Assembly: GCF_900103195.1 (NCBI RefSeq)
Contig: NZ_FMWU01000001.1
Span: 62,001-126,000, forward strand
Direction: 5' to 3'
DNA length: 64,000 nt
Source of the DNA: Methylobacterium sp. UNC378MF
GTDB taxonomy: Bacteria > Pseudomonadota > Alphaproteobacteria > Rhizobiales > Beijerinckiaceae
Below, in pieces: positions 1 through 7,406 of this stretch. Each line of letters opens with the position of its first letter. Position 1 is the stretch's first letter. Below the pieces are notes generated by a model. It did no database searches and was not told the origin of the DNA. It saw nothing but the letters and a program-made list of their open reading frames with translations. A program made the position numbers and the translations under genes.

Positions 1-293
1 GGGGCCGCCGCCGCTTCCGCGGCCGCCTCGACGGCCCGGTACCGGGCGACCACGTCGGCCCCGAAGGCCGAGAGACGGGCGCCGCCTCCGGCCCGTCCGC
101 CGGTCTGCGCCTCGACCACCGGCCGGCCGAAGCCGGTATTCATCGCCTCGACCAGCAGCCATGCGCGCCGGTACGACATGCCGAGCGCGCGGCCGGCGCC
201 CGCGATGGAACCGTGCTCGGCGATCATCTCCAGAAGGCGCACCTTCCCGGGACCGAGGCGATGCCCCGGCCCGAGATCGATGCGGATACTCAG
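1..293 (-). CDS. ModE-like winged-helix regulator (partial, runs off the left edge)
   Basis: Reading the minus strand from about 293 gives SIRIDLGPGHRLGPGKVRLL, then a helix-turn-helix segment (SIAGAGRALGMSYRRAWLLV) and ARLSAFGADVVARYRAVE. This is the classic N-terminal DNA-binding domain of ModE/LysR-type molybdate regulators, in which SYRRAW is the recognition helix. The C-terminus is cut off by the window edge. No in-frame ATG or GTG is visible upstream; the frame stays open back into the end of hupE, so the start (CTG at 293 or further upstream) is uncertain. It lies just downstream of hupE on the same strand and could be cotranscribed with it. The ligand (molybdate or another oxyanion) cannot be told from this fragment; many proteins with this fold lack the molybdate domain. 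Confidence 0.7.
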   Translation of the reverse strand, partial: MSIRIDLGPGHRLGPGKVRLLEMIAEHGSIAGAGRALGMSYRRAWLLVEAMNTGFGRPVVEAQTGGRAGGGARLSAFGADVVARYRAVEAAAEAAAA

Positions 294-349
294 GCGCGGT
301 GCCGTGCCGGCGGCGGAGGCCCGCCCCCGGAGCGGGTCGGCGGAAGCGC

Positions 350-958
350 TCAGGCCGGAAGCGCCAGCAGGGCGAAACCGGCCGCGGCGAGTCCGGCACC
401 GAGGGCCGGCGCCGCCCGCGTCACTCCGATCCGCGTCGTCGCGAGGCCGAGGCCGATCCCGGCGGCGTGCAGGAGCGCGGTGGCCGCGAGGAACCCGAGG
501 CCGAAGGACAGGCCGGAGGCGGTCTCCGGCATCTCGGCCCCGTGGGCGAAGCCGTGGAACACCGCGAAGACGCCGACCAGGGCGGCCAGCAGGGCGACCG
601 GTGCGCGCAGACCGACGATGGCGGCGAGGCCGAACGCGACGATCGACAGGGCGATCCCGACCTCGACATGGGGCAGCGCGACACCGGCCATGCCGAGGCC
701 GGCCCCGACACCCATCAGCGCCAGGAAGGACAGGGGCAGAGCCCAGAGCGCCCGTCCGCCGCGGAGGCTCGCGAGGAGGCCGACCGCCACCATCGCGAGC
801 ACGTGGTCCGCGCCCAGCAGCGGATGGAGAAAGCCCGCCTCCGCACCCGTCGCCGGACCGTGGCCCGGATGGGCGAGCGCCGCCTGAGGAAGGAGGATGA
901 GCGCGGCCGGCAGGAGCGCCAGAGGCGCGGCGGAGCGGAAGGAGAGCAGACGCTTCAT
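350..958 (-). CDS. hupE: HupE/UreJ family nickel/cobalt permease
   Basis: A 202-residue protein with a signal-like N-terminus ending near residue 29, then several hydrophobic helices. The family signature HPLLGADHVLAM is at residues 45-56, a second histidine motif HGFAHG at 135-140, and LLHAAGIGLG follows. These histidines line the metal path in HupE/UreJ secondary transporters, which import Ni2+ or Co2+ for hydrogenase, urease or cobalamin synthesis. Length is typical. The ATG is preceded by AAGGATC as ribosome site. No urease or hydrogenase genes lie in the window, so the metal and client enzyme are unknown. The adjacent ModE-like regulator suggests, but does not prove, metal-responsive control. 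Confidence 0.85.
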   Translation of the reverse strand: MKRLLSFRSAAPLALLPAALILLPQAALAHPGHGPATGAEAGFLHPLLGADHVLAMVAVGLLASLRGGRALWALPLSFLALMGVGAGLGMAGVALPHVEVGIALSIVAFGLAAIVGLRAPVALLAALVGVFAVFHGFAHGAEMPETASGLSFGLGFLAATALLHAAGIGLGLATTRIGVTRAAPALGAGLAAAGFALLALPA

Positions 959-1093
959 CGGAGATCCTTGGCTGGGGCTGCGAAGATGTAGCGCCGTTCC
1001 GCCTCTGCCGCGAGGGGCTGGCGGCGGATGATCGCCGGCCGCCCTCCCGGCAGAGGCGCGGCCCTCCGGCTCAGGACGGATCGGGCCGATGCG

Positions 1094-1654
1094 TCAGAAC
1101 GCCATCGCCTCGTGGACCGCACTCGGCGCGAACGGCTCCGCGAAGGCGGCTCCGACACCGTGGGTGAAGTGGCGCATCACCGTCGCGGATTTCTGCCCGA
1201 CCTGGATCATCGCGCCGATCTCCAGCTCTTGGTCTACGAGCAGGGCAATGCCGGAGGCCGAGACGTTGAGGACATGCCCCAGGAAGGCCTGGCCCGACGC
1301 CGTCGTGATCTGGACGATCTTCTGCTTCGGCACGATCCGCCGGTGTGCCCGGATCGGCTCAGGCTGCAGGTCCTGGGCCCGCGCCAGCGTCACGAACTGG
1401 CGGGCGAGTTCGGCGAGGGTCGCGCGGCCGCCCCGGACGCTGACGATGAATTCCTGGCCGGCCGCGCGGGCGATGCGCGCTTCGAGCGTCCCGACATGGC
1501 GGATGCTGCAGGTGAGATCCTCACCCGCCGCCAGCAGCGAGGAGGAGCGGAAGCGGATGCCCTCGGTCGAGACATCCGCGGTCACGGCGTAGAAATCGCG
1601 GCGCCGTTGGTTCCAGCACAACGCAGGCAAGATGACGACGTGCCGCCGGACCAT
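1094..1654 (-). CDS. tandem PilZ-domain protein
   Basis: A 186-residue soluble protein with two PilZ-like units. The first has QRRRDFYAV followed by DVSTEGIRF; the second has HRRIVPKQKI followed by NVSASGIAL. The R-rich stretch plus the (D/N)xSxxG loop is the c-di-GMP binding signature. In the second unit the final arginine of RxxxR is a lysine, so that site may be weakened. PilZ proteins transmit c-di-GMP signals to motility, cellulose or exopolysaccharide machinery; the partner is not evident here. The start is ATG at 1654, with a GTG one codon upstream at 1657 as the alternative; AGG sits 5 bases before the ATG. Confidence 0.8.
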   Translation of the reverse strand: MVRRHVVILPALCWNQRRRDFYAVTADVSTEGIRFRSSSLLAAGEDLTCSIRHVGTLEARIARAAGQEFIVSVRGGRATLAELARQFVTLARAQDLQPEPIRAHRRIVPKQKIVQITTASGQAFLGHVLNVSASGIALLVDQELEIGAMIQVGQKSATVMRHFTHGVGAAFAEPFAPSAVHEAMAF

Positions 1655-1957
1655 CACACCTGCATCATCAAGAGCAATACCTCAGCCATCTTGTGCGGCC
1701 CAAGAATTTTACGGGCTATTCAGGCGATTTGTAAAATTGAACTTATCCCGGCCCTTGTCGAACCCCCTCCGCCGCCCGAGCCGCCGGACCTGATCGGCCC
1801 GTGGCGCAAAACTGGATACAAGATGCATCGTGATCGAATGGCACGGATGCTGCCTGGGATTGTGCATGCCACGTGGCCGCGCGACAGTGTCGGGCGCCCG
1901 GTGGATCGGCCACGGCCAATCCCTCCCGTCCCTCTCGCCTGCATCCGGACCGGTCTG
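1655..1957. other. divergent intergenic region (PilZ / ABC importer)
   Basis: About 300 bases separate the PilZ gene from the importer operon. The left half is clearly lower in GC than its surroundings (AATTTTACGG, GATTTGTAAAATTGAA), as expected for promoters. No ORF with plausible codon use was found. A possible sigma-54 element is annotated separately. Confidence 0.5.
1839..1853 (+). promoter_or_regulatory. possible sigma-54 (-24/-12) promoter for the ABC importer
   Basis: TGGCACG, four bases, then CTGC: the invariant GG (1840-1841) and GC (1852-1853) are exactly ten bases apart as RpoN requires. The -24 half is consensus; the -12 half has CTGC instead of TTGC. It lies about 105 bases upstream of the binding-protein start and points toward it. 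If real it would suggest nitrogen or amino-acid control. Chance matches of this quality do occur in GC-rich DNA. Confidence 0.35.
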
Positions 1958-3445
1958 ATGTTGCGTTTCGCCGCCTGTCTCCTCGCCGGGATCGCCCTCA
2001 CGGCGCCGGCCACCGCGCAGACCCTGCGCTACGGCATGATGGAGGATCCGGACGCCCTCGATCCGACGCTCGCCCGCACCTTTGCGAGCCGGATGGTGTT
2101 CGCCGCGCTCTGCGACAAGCTGGTGGATATCGGCCCGGACCTGAAACCGGTCCCGCAGCTCGCCACCTCCTGGGAGCTGTCGCCCGACGAGAAGGCGCTG
2201 ACCATGCATTTGCGCCCGGGCGTGTTGTTCCACGACGGCGAGAAGCTCGACGCCGCGGCGGCCAAGTTCTCGATCGAGCGCCACAGGACGATGCCGGGCT
2301 CGCAGCGCCGCTCGGAGATCGCGCCGATCGACTCGGTGGACGTGGTCGACGACCTCACCGTCCGCATCAACCTGAAGCAGCCCTTCGCGCCGCTGATAGC
2401 GCAATTCACCGACCGGGCCGGCATGATGGTCTCGCCGAAAGCCGCCGAGCGCCTCGGCGACAAGTTCGCCTCCGCGCCGGTCTGCGCGGGCCCGTACCGG
2501 TTCGTCGAGCGGGTGCCGCAGGACCGGATCGTGGTCGAACGCTTCCCGGAATACTGGAACAAGGACGCGATCCACATCCAGCGGATCGAGTTCCGGCCGA
2601 TCCCCGACGCCACCGTCCGCCTGACCAACCTGCGCGCCGGACAGCTCGATTTGCTGGAGCGGCTCGCCCCCACCGACGTGCCGCAGGTGAAGCGCGACGC
2701 CAAGCTGAAGCTCGACTCGACCTACGAACTCGGCTTCCTGGAGATCCTGCTGAACCCGAACAAGGCCGGGTCCCCGGTGGCCGACCCGAAGGTCCGCGCA
2801 GCCCTCGAGGCGGCACTCGACCGCAACGCCATCAACCAAGTGGTCTATAACGGCGAGTTTCTGGCCGGGAACCAGTGGGTCAATCCGAAGAACCCGAACT
2901 ACGTCGCCGAATACCCGATCCCGAAGCGGGATGTCGCCAAGGCCAAGGCGCTGCTGGCCGAGGCCGGCAAGCCGAATCCGCAGATCACGCTCACCGTGTA
3001 CGCCGACAGCGACTCGCCGCGCACCGGGCAGGTGATCCAGGCCATGGCCAAGGAGGCCGGCTTCGACGTGAAGATCCAGGCGGTGGACTTCACCACCGCG
3101 CTCGATGCCGCCGACAAGGGCAATTACGAGGCGCAGCTCTATTCCTGGAGCGGCCGCTCGGACCCGGACGGCAACACGTTCAGCTTCCTGGCCTGCAAGG
3201 CGGCGCTGAACTATCCCAAGTACTGCAGCCCGGAGGCCGACGCGGCGCTCCAGGCCGAGCGCGGCACCGTCGACCCGGCCAAGCGCAAGGCCGCCTGGAA
3301 GGCCCTGGCCGATCAGGTCCTGAAGGACCGGCCCGGGATCTACATCCTGCACCGCAAGCTGCTCTGGGCCTACAGCCAGAAGATCACCGGCTTCGTGCCC
3401 TATCCGGACGGGCTCGTGCGCTTCACCGGGCTGAAGCTCAACTGA
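1958..3445 (+). CDS. ABC transporter substrate-binding protein, SBP_bac_5 family
   Basis: A 495-residue periplasmic binding protein of the dipeptide/oligopeptide/opine/glutathione class (cluster C). A Sec signal peptide (MLRFAACLLAGIALTAPATA, cleavage after AQ or ATA) is followed by TLRYGMMEDPDALDPTLAR, the typical first strand of DppA/GsiB-like proteins. LHRKLLWAYSQKITGF near the C-terminus is also family-typical. The ATG at 1958 is chosen because it starts the signal peptide, although the frame stays open far upstream. It ends with TGATG, overlapping the first permease by one base. The five-gene importer followed by a gamma-glutamyltransferase suggests glutathione or other gamma-glutamyl peptides as substrate; that is inference, and the sequence alone does not separate peptides from opines. 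Confidence 0.88.
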   Translation: MLRFAACLLAGIALTAPATAQTLRYGMMEDPDALDPTLARTFASRMVFAALCDKLVDIGPDLKPVPQLATSWELSPDEKALTMHLRPGVLFHDGEKLDAAAAKFSIERHRTMPGSQRRSEIAPIDSVDVVDDLTVRINLKQPFAPLIAQFTDRAGMMVSPKAAERLGDKFASAPVCAGPYRFVERVPQDRIVVERFPEYWNKDAIHIQRIEFRPIPDATVRLTNLRAGQLDLLERLAPTDVPQVKRDAKLKLDSTYELGFLEILLNPNKAGSPVADPKVRAALEAALDRNAINQVVYNGEFLAGNQWVNPKNPNYVAEYPIPKRDVAKAKALLAEAGKPNPQITLTVYADSDSPRTGQVIQAMAKEAGFDVKIQAVDFTTALDAADKGNYEAQLYSWSGRSDPDGNTFSFLACKAALNYPKYCSPEADAALQAERGTVDPAKRKAAWKALADQVLKDRPGIYILHRKLLWAYSQKITGFVPYPDGLVRFTGLKLN

Positions 3446-4389
3446 TGCTCCGGTTCCTGGCCCGACGCCTTGCTCTGGCGGTCCCGACGCTGATCCTCGC
3501 CTCGATGATCATCTTCGCCCTGCAGCAATTGCTGCCGGGCGACGTCGCGACGGCGCTGACCGGCGAGGAGCGCGATCCGCAGGTGATCGCCTTCATCCGC
3601 GAGAAGTACCACCTCGATGAGCCCCTGCCGGTGCGCTACGCCTACTGGGCCGGCGGCGTGCTGCGCGGCGATCTCGGCGAGTCGATCCGGCTGCAGAAGC
3701 CGGTCTCCGAGCTGATCGTCGAGAAGCTGCCGGTGACGCTGGAACTCGCCTGCCTCGCCATGCTGGTGGCGTTGGCCATCGGGGTGCCCATGGGCGTGCT
3801 CTCGGCGGTCAAGCGCGGCCAGGCCGCCGACACGATCGCCAACGGCATCGCCCTGTGGGGCCTGTCGGTGCCGAATTTCTGGCTCGGTATCCTGCTGATC
3901 CTGCTGTTCTCGGTGGAGCTCGGCTGGCTGCCGGCCTCCGGCTACGTCTCGCCCTTCGAGAGCCTGTCCGACAACCTCGCCGCCATGGTGATGCCGGCCT
4001 TCGTGCTCGGCAACGCCATCGCGGCGGTGATGATGCGCCATACCCGCGCGGCGATGCTGGGCGTGCTCGGCTCCGACTACGTCCGCACGGCCCGCGCCAA
4101 GGGCGTGTCGCCGCTGCGGGTGACGTTGCGGCACGCGCTGCCCAACGCAGCGATCCCGATCATCACCCTCGGGGCGCTCGAATTCGGGCAGCTCCTGTCG
4201 GGGGCGGTTTTGACCGAGCAGGTCTTCTCCGTGCCGGGCTTCGGCAAGCTGATGGTCGATGCGGTGTTCAACCGGGACTTCGCCACCGTGCAGGGCGTCG
4301 TGATCTGCACCGCTGCCACCTACATCGCCCTCAACCTCGCAGCCGATCTCCTGTCGGCGGCCGTGAACCCGAAGCTGAGGCGGGCATGA
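3445..4389 (+). CDS. ABC transporter permease, DppB/GsiC type
   Basis: A 314-residue inner-membrane permease beginning MLRFLARRLALAVPTL, the standard DppB N-terminus, followed by LPGDVATALTGEERDPQVI and PLPVRYAYWAGG. Six membrane segments are predicted by eye. The cytoplasmic coupling loop is DYVRTARAKGVSPLRVTLRH, the EAA motif that contacts the ATPases. The ATG overlaps the stop of the binding protein (TGATG), and the stop overlaps the next permease by four bases, so translation is coupled. It forms the heterodimeric pore with the following gene. Confidence 0.92.
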   Translation: MLRFLARRLALAVPTLILASMIIFALQQLLPGDVATALTGEERDPQVIAFIREKYHLDEPLPVRYAYWAGGVLRGDLGESIRLQKPVSELIVEKLPVTLELACLAMLVALAIGVPMGVLSAVKRGQAADTIANGIALWGLSVPNFWLGILLILLFSVELGWLPASGYVSPFESLSDNLAAMVMPAFVLGNAIAAVMMRHTRAAMLGVLGSDYVRTARAKGVSPLRVTLRHALPNAAIPIITLGALEFGQLLSGAVLTEQVFSVPGFGKLMVDAVFNRDFATVQGVVICTAATYIALNLAADLLSAAVNPKLRRA

Positions 4390-5315
4390 GCACCGGCAGC
4401 GAGATCGCCCGCGCCGAGGCCGTCGGCCTGGAGGCCGCCCCGCCCGGCACCCCCGCCCATGCCATCCTCCAGGAACCCGGCACCCTCGCGGCCTTCTGGC
4501 GGCGCCTGCGCGCGCGCCGGAGCGCCGTCGCGGGCCTCGTCATCGTCGGACTGCTCGTGCTGATGGCGGTCTTCGCGCCCTGGATCGCCCCCTATGACCC
4601 CACCGCCACCGACTGGGGCAACGTCCGCGGCGCCCCGAGCCTCGCGCATCCGTTCGGCGGCGACGAGGTCGGGCGCGACGTGCTCTCGCGGATCATCTTC
4701 GGCGCCCGCGCCTCCCTCGGCGCCGGCCTCGTCTCGGTGGCGCTGGCCGTCTCCCTCGGCCTGCCGCTCGGGCTGCTCGCCGGCTACGCGGGCGGCTGGA
4801 TCGACGGCGCGATCTCCCGTCTCACCGACGCGCTGCTGGCAATCCCGTTCCTGATCCTCGCGATCGCGCTCGCCGCCTTCCTGGGCCCGAGCCTCGTCAA
4901 CGCCATGATCGCGATCGGCCTGTCGGCGACGTCGACCTTCATCCGGCTGACCCGGGCGCAGGTGCGCGCCGTGGCGGCGGAGGAGTTCGTCGAGGCTGCG
5001 CGCGCCATGGGCAACCCGCCCTGGCGGATCGCCCGGGTTCACATCCTGCCCAACATCGTCCCGGCGATCCTCGTCCAGGCGACGCTGACCATCGCGGCCG
5101 CGATCATCGCGGAGGCGAGCCTGTCGTTCCTCGGCCTCGGCCAGCAGCCGCCCGAGCCCTCCTGGGGGGCGATGCTCAACACCGCCAAGAACTTCATGGA
5201 CGAGGCGCCCTGGATGGCGATCTGGCCCGGCCTGTCGATCTTTCTGGCGGTGCTCGCCTTCAACCTGTTCGGCGACGGCCTGCGGGACGCCCTCGACCCG
5301 AGGCAGCGCACATGA
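4386..5315 (+). CDS. ABC transporter permease, DppC/GsiD type
   Basis: A 309-residue permease with an extended cytoplasmic N-terminus (about 50 residues), the first membrane helix VAGLVIVGLLVLMAVFAPWI, then the periplasmic segment HPFGGDEVGRDVLSRIIFGA, a hallmark of DppC-type subunits. The EAA coupling loop is EEFVEAARAMGNPPWRIARV. The ending FNLFGDGLRDALDPR is family-typical. It overlaps its neighbours by four bases on both sides (ATGA), marking one transcription unit with the importer. Confidence 0.92.
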   Translation: MSTGSEIARAEAVGLEAAPPGTPAHAILQEPGTLAAFWRRLRARRSAVAGLVIVGLLVLMAVFAPWIAPYDPTATDWGNVRGAPSLAHPFGGDEVGRDVLSRIIFGARASLGAGLVSVALAVSLGLPLGLLAGYAGGWIDGAISRLTDALLAIPFLILAIALAAFLGPSLVNAMIAIGLSATSTFIRLTRAQVRAVAAEEFVEAARAMGNPPWRIARVHILPNIVPAILVQATLTIAAAIIAEASLSFLGLGQQPPEPSWGAMLNTAKNFMDEAPWMAIWPGLSIFLAVLAFNLFGDGLRDALDPRQRT

Positions 5316-6328
5316 AGAAACCGCTTCTCGTAGTCCGCGACCTCGCGGTCGCCTTCGACACTGACGGCGGCGCGGTCCACGCGGTCAACGGCGTCTCCTA
5401 CACCCTGCACGAGGGCGAGACGCTGGGGATCGTCGGCGAGTCCGGCTCCGGCAAGAGCGTGCACGTGCTCGCCATGCTGGGCCTGATCCCGCGCCCGCCG
5501 GGCCGGATCACCGGCGGTCAGGTGCTGTTCGAGGGCCGCGACCTGCTCGCGCTGAAGGAGCGCGAACTCCGAAAGATCCGCGGCGGCGCGATCGGCTTCG
5601 TGTTCCAGGACCCGATGAGCTCGCTCAATCCGGGCATGACCGTGGCGGCGCAGATCGTCGAGCCGCTGCGGATCCATCTCGGCCTCGACGCCCGCGCGGC
5701 CCGCGCCCGGGCCAGGGAACTGCTCGACCTCGTGCGCATCCCGAACGCGGCTTCGCGCCTCGACCAGTACCCGCACGAATTCTCCGGCGGCCAGCGCCAG
5801 CGCGTGATGATCGCCATCGGCCTCAGCTGCCGCCCGAAGCTGCTCATCGCCGACGAGGCGACCACGGCCCTCGATGTCACCGTCCAGGCCGAGATCGTCG
5901 CCCTGGTGCAGGAGCTGAAGCGCGAGCTCGGCATGGCGATCATCTGGATCACCCACGACCTCGGCGTGGTGGCGGGAATCAGCGACACCGTCCAGGTGAT
6001 GTATGCCGGCCGGATCCTGGAGCGCGGCCCGGTCGACGACATCTTCGCCGATCCGCGCAACGCCTACACGCTCGGGCTGCTGCGCTCCCTGCCGGACCTC
6101 TCCGGCGGCCGGGCCGGCCGACGCCGCCTGCATCAGATCGAGGGCGCGCCGCCGGACATGCGCCATCTCCCGCCGGGCGATCCCTTCGCGCCGCGCAATG
6201 CCTTCGCGACGCCGCGCTGCCGGACCGAGATGCCGCCCCTGGCGCAGGCGCCCGGCGCCGCCCCCGGCCATCTCGTCGCCGCCTGGTACGACTTGCCGAA
6301 GCTTCTGGCCGCGGAGGCCGCCCGATGA
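5312..6328 (+). CDS. ABC transporter ATP-binding protein, DppD type
   Basis: A 338-residue ATPase with Walker A GESGSGKS, Q-loop VFQDPMSSLNP, signature FSGGQRQRVMIA, Walker B LLIADEATTALDV and switch histidine in WITHDLGVV. The C-terminal oligopeptide/dipeptide extension (GLLRSLPDL, then LHQIEGAPPDM) is present, although the cysteines that bind Fe-S in some DppD proteins are reduced to one clear Cys (RCRTEMP). It energises uptake together with the next ATPase and overlaps both neighbours by four bases. Confidence 0.92.
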   Translation: MKKPLLVVRDLAVAFDTDGGAVHAVNGVSYTLHEGETLGIVGESGSGKSVHVLAMLGLIPRPPGRITGGQVLFEGRDLLALKERELRKIRGGAIGFVFQDPMSSLNPGMTVAAQIVEPLRIHLGLDARAARARARELLDLVRIPNAASRLDQYPHEFSGGQRQRVMIAIGLSCRPKLLIADEATTALDVTVQAEIVALVQELKRELGMAIIWITHDLGVVAGISDTVQVMYAGRILERGPVDDIFADPRNAYTLGLLRSLPDLSGGRAGRRRLHQIEGAPPDMRHLPPGDPFAPRNAFATPRCRTEMPPLAQAPGAAPGHLVAAWYDLPKLLAAEAAR

Positions 6329-7248
6329 GCGTTCAGGATTACCCGATCGTCTCGGTGCGCGACCTGTCCAAGCACTACCCCCTCCGCTCGTGGTGGGGCG
6401 GCAAGGCATCGGTGTTCCGCGCGGTCGAGGGCGTGAGCTTCGACATACGCCCCGGCGAGACCCTGGGCCTCGTCGGCGAGTCCGGCTCCGGCAAGTCGAC
6501 CATCGGCCGAGCCGTGACGATGCTCAACCCGCCGACCTCCGGCACCATCGCGTTCGAGGGCACCGACCTCGCCAAGCTCTCGGCCGGCGCCATGCGGAAG
6601 ATGCGCGCCCGGATCCAGACCGTGTTCCAGGATCCCTACGCGGCCCTCAACCCGCGGATGAGCGCGGGCGACTACGTCGCGGAGGCGTTCAAGCTGCACC
6701 GGCGGAGCATGCGCGGCCCGGAGCGGCGGGAGGCGGTAGCGGCTTTGTTCCAGCGGGTCGGGCTCGATCCGCGCTTCATGGGCCGCTACCCGCACCAGTT
6801 CTCGGGCGGCCAGCGGCAGCGGATCTGCATCGCCCGGGCGATCGCCCTCAAGCCGAGCTTCATCGTTGCCGACGAGCCGATCGCGGCGCTCGATGTCTCG
6901 ATCCAGGCGCAGGTGGTGAACCTGCTCCAGGACCTGCAGGACGAGATGGGCCTGTCCTACCTGTTCATCTCCCACGACCTGCGGATGGTGCGCTACCTCT
7001 GCCACCGGGTCGCAGTTCTCTGGCGCGGGCGGATCGTCGAGCTGGCCGAGGTCGACGCGCTCTACGCGGATCCGCGCCATCCCTACACGCGCCGCCTGCT
7101 CGCCGCGGTGCCAGTGCCGCACCCGGCCGAGGAGCGCGCCCGCCTCGCCGCGCGGGACCTCGCCGGCCACGATCAGCCGCCCGACGGACCGCTCACCGAG
7201 GTGGCGCCGGGGCACTGGGTGGCGATGCCGGGCGGCAGCGCTGGTTGA
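6325..7248 (+). CDS. ABC transporter ATP-binding protein, DppF type
   Basis: A 307-residue second ATPase of the importer. It begins VSVRDLSKHYPLRSWWGG, a typical DppF start where the substrate-proximal loop is longer than in DppD. Walker A GESGSGKS, Q-loop VFQDPYAALNPRM, signature FSGGQRQRICIARA, Walker B FIVADEPIAALDVS and FISHDLRMV are all intact. It overlaps the previous gene by four bases (ATGA). A roughly 110-base palindromic element separates it from the gamma-glutamyltransferase, so ggt may be transcribed by read-through or from its own promoter. Confidence 0.92.
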   Translation: MSVQDYPIVSVRDLSKHYPLRSWWGGKASVFRAVEGVSFDIRPGETLGLVGESGSGKSTIGRAVTMLNPPTSGTIAFEGTDLAKLSAGAMRKMRARIQTVFQDPYAALNPRMSAGDYVAEAFKLHRRSMRGPERREAVAALFQRVGLDPRFMGRYPHQFSGGQRQRICIARAIALKPSFIVADEPIAALDVSIQAQVVNLLQDLQDEMGLSYLFISHDLRMVRYLCHRVAVLWRGRIVELAEVDALYADPRHPYTRRLLAAVPVPHPAEERARLAARDLAGHDQPPDGPLTEVAPGHWVAMPGGSAG

Positions 7249-7261
7249 GTAGGACGGCCCC

Positions 7262-7372
7262 TCTCCTCCCCCTTGCGGGGAGGAGCCGGAGGTGGGGGTG
7301 GTTCAGGATGCGGCTCAGCGGCTCCTTCTGAACCACCCCCACCCCTAACCCCTCCCCGCAAGGCGGAGGGGA
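7262..7372. repeat. large intergenic palindrome between importer and ggt
   Basis: A 16-base perfect inverted repeat (7291-7306 GGTGGGGGTGGTTCAG; 7328-7343 CTGAACCACCCCCACC) with a 21-base spacer sits inside a longer imperfect palindrome. The outer arms CCTCCCCCTTGCGGGGAGG and CCTCCCCGCAAGGCGGAGG lie at about 7266-7284 and 7351-7369. The arrangement looks like a mobile intergenic palindrome of the REP/BIME kind rather than a simple terminator, as no T-tract follows. It could still stabilise or end the importer mRNA. Confidence 0.7.
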
Positions 7373-7406
7373 ACCGCTGGACGACTAGGAAACGACAGGA
7401 CATCCC

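Noticed and set aside
161..991. 276-codon forward frame at the left end
   Set aside because: It overlaps the HupE and ModE-like genes on the other strand; composition is Arg/Gly/Glu-rich with no motif.
1709..3352. 547-codon open frame antisense to the binding protein
   Set aside because: Shadow frame; the forward frame has a signal peptide and family motifs.
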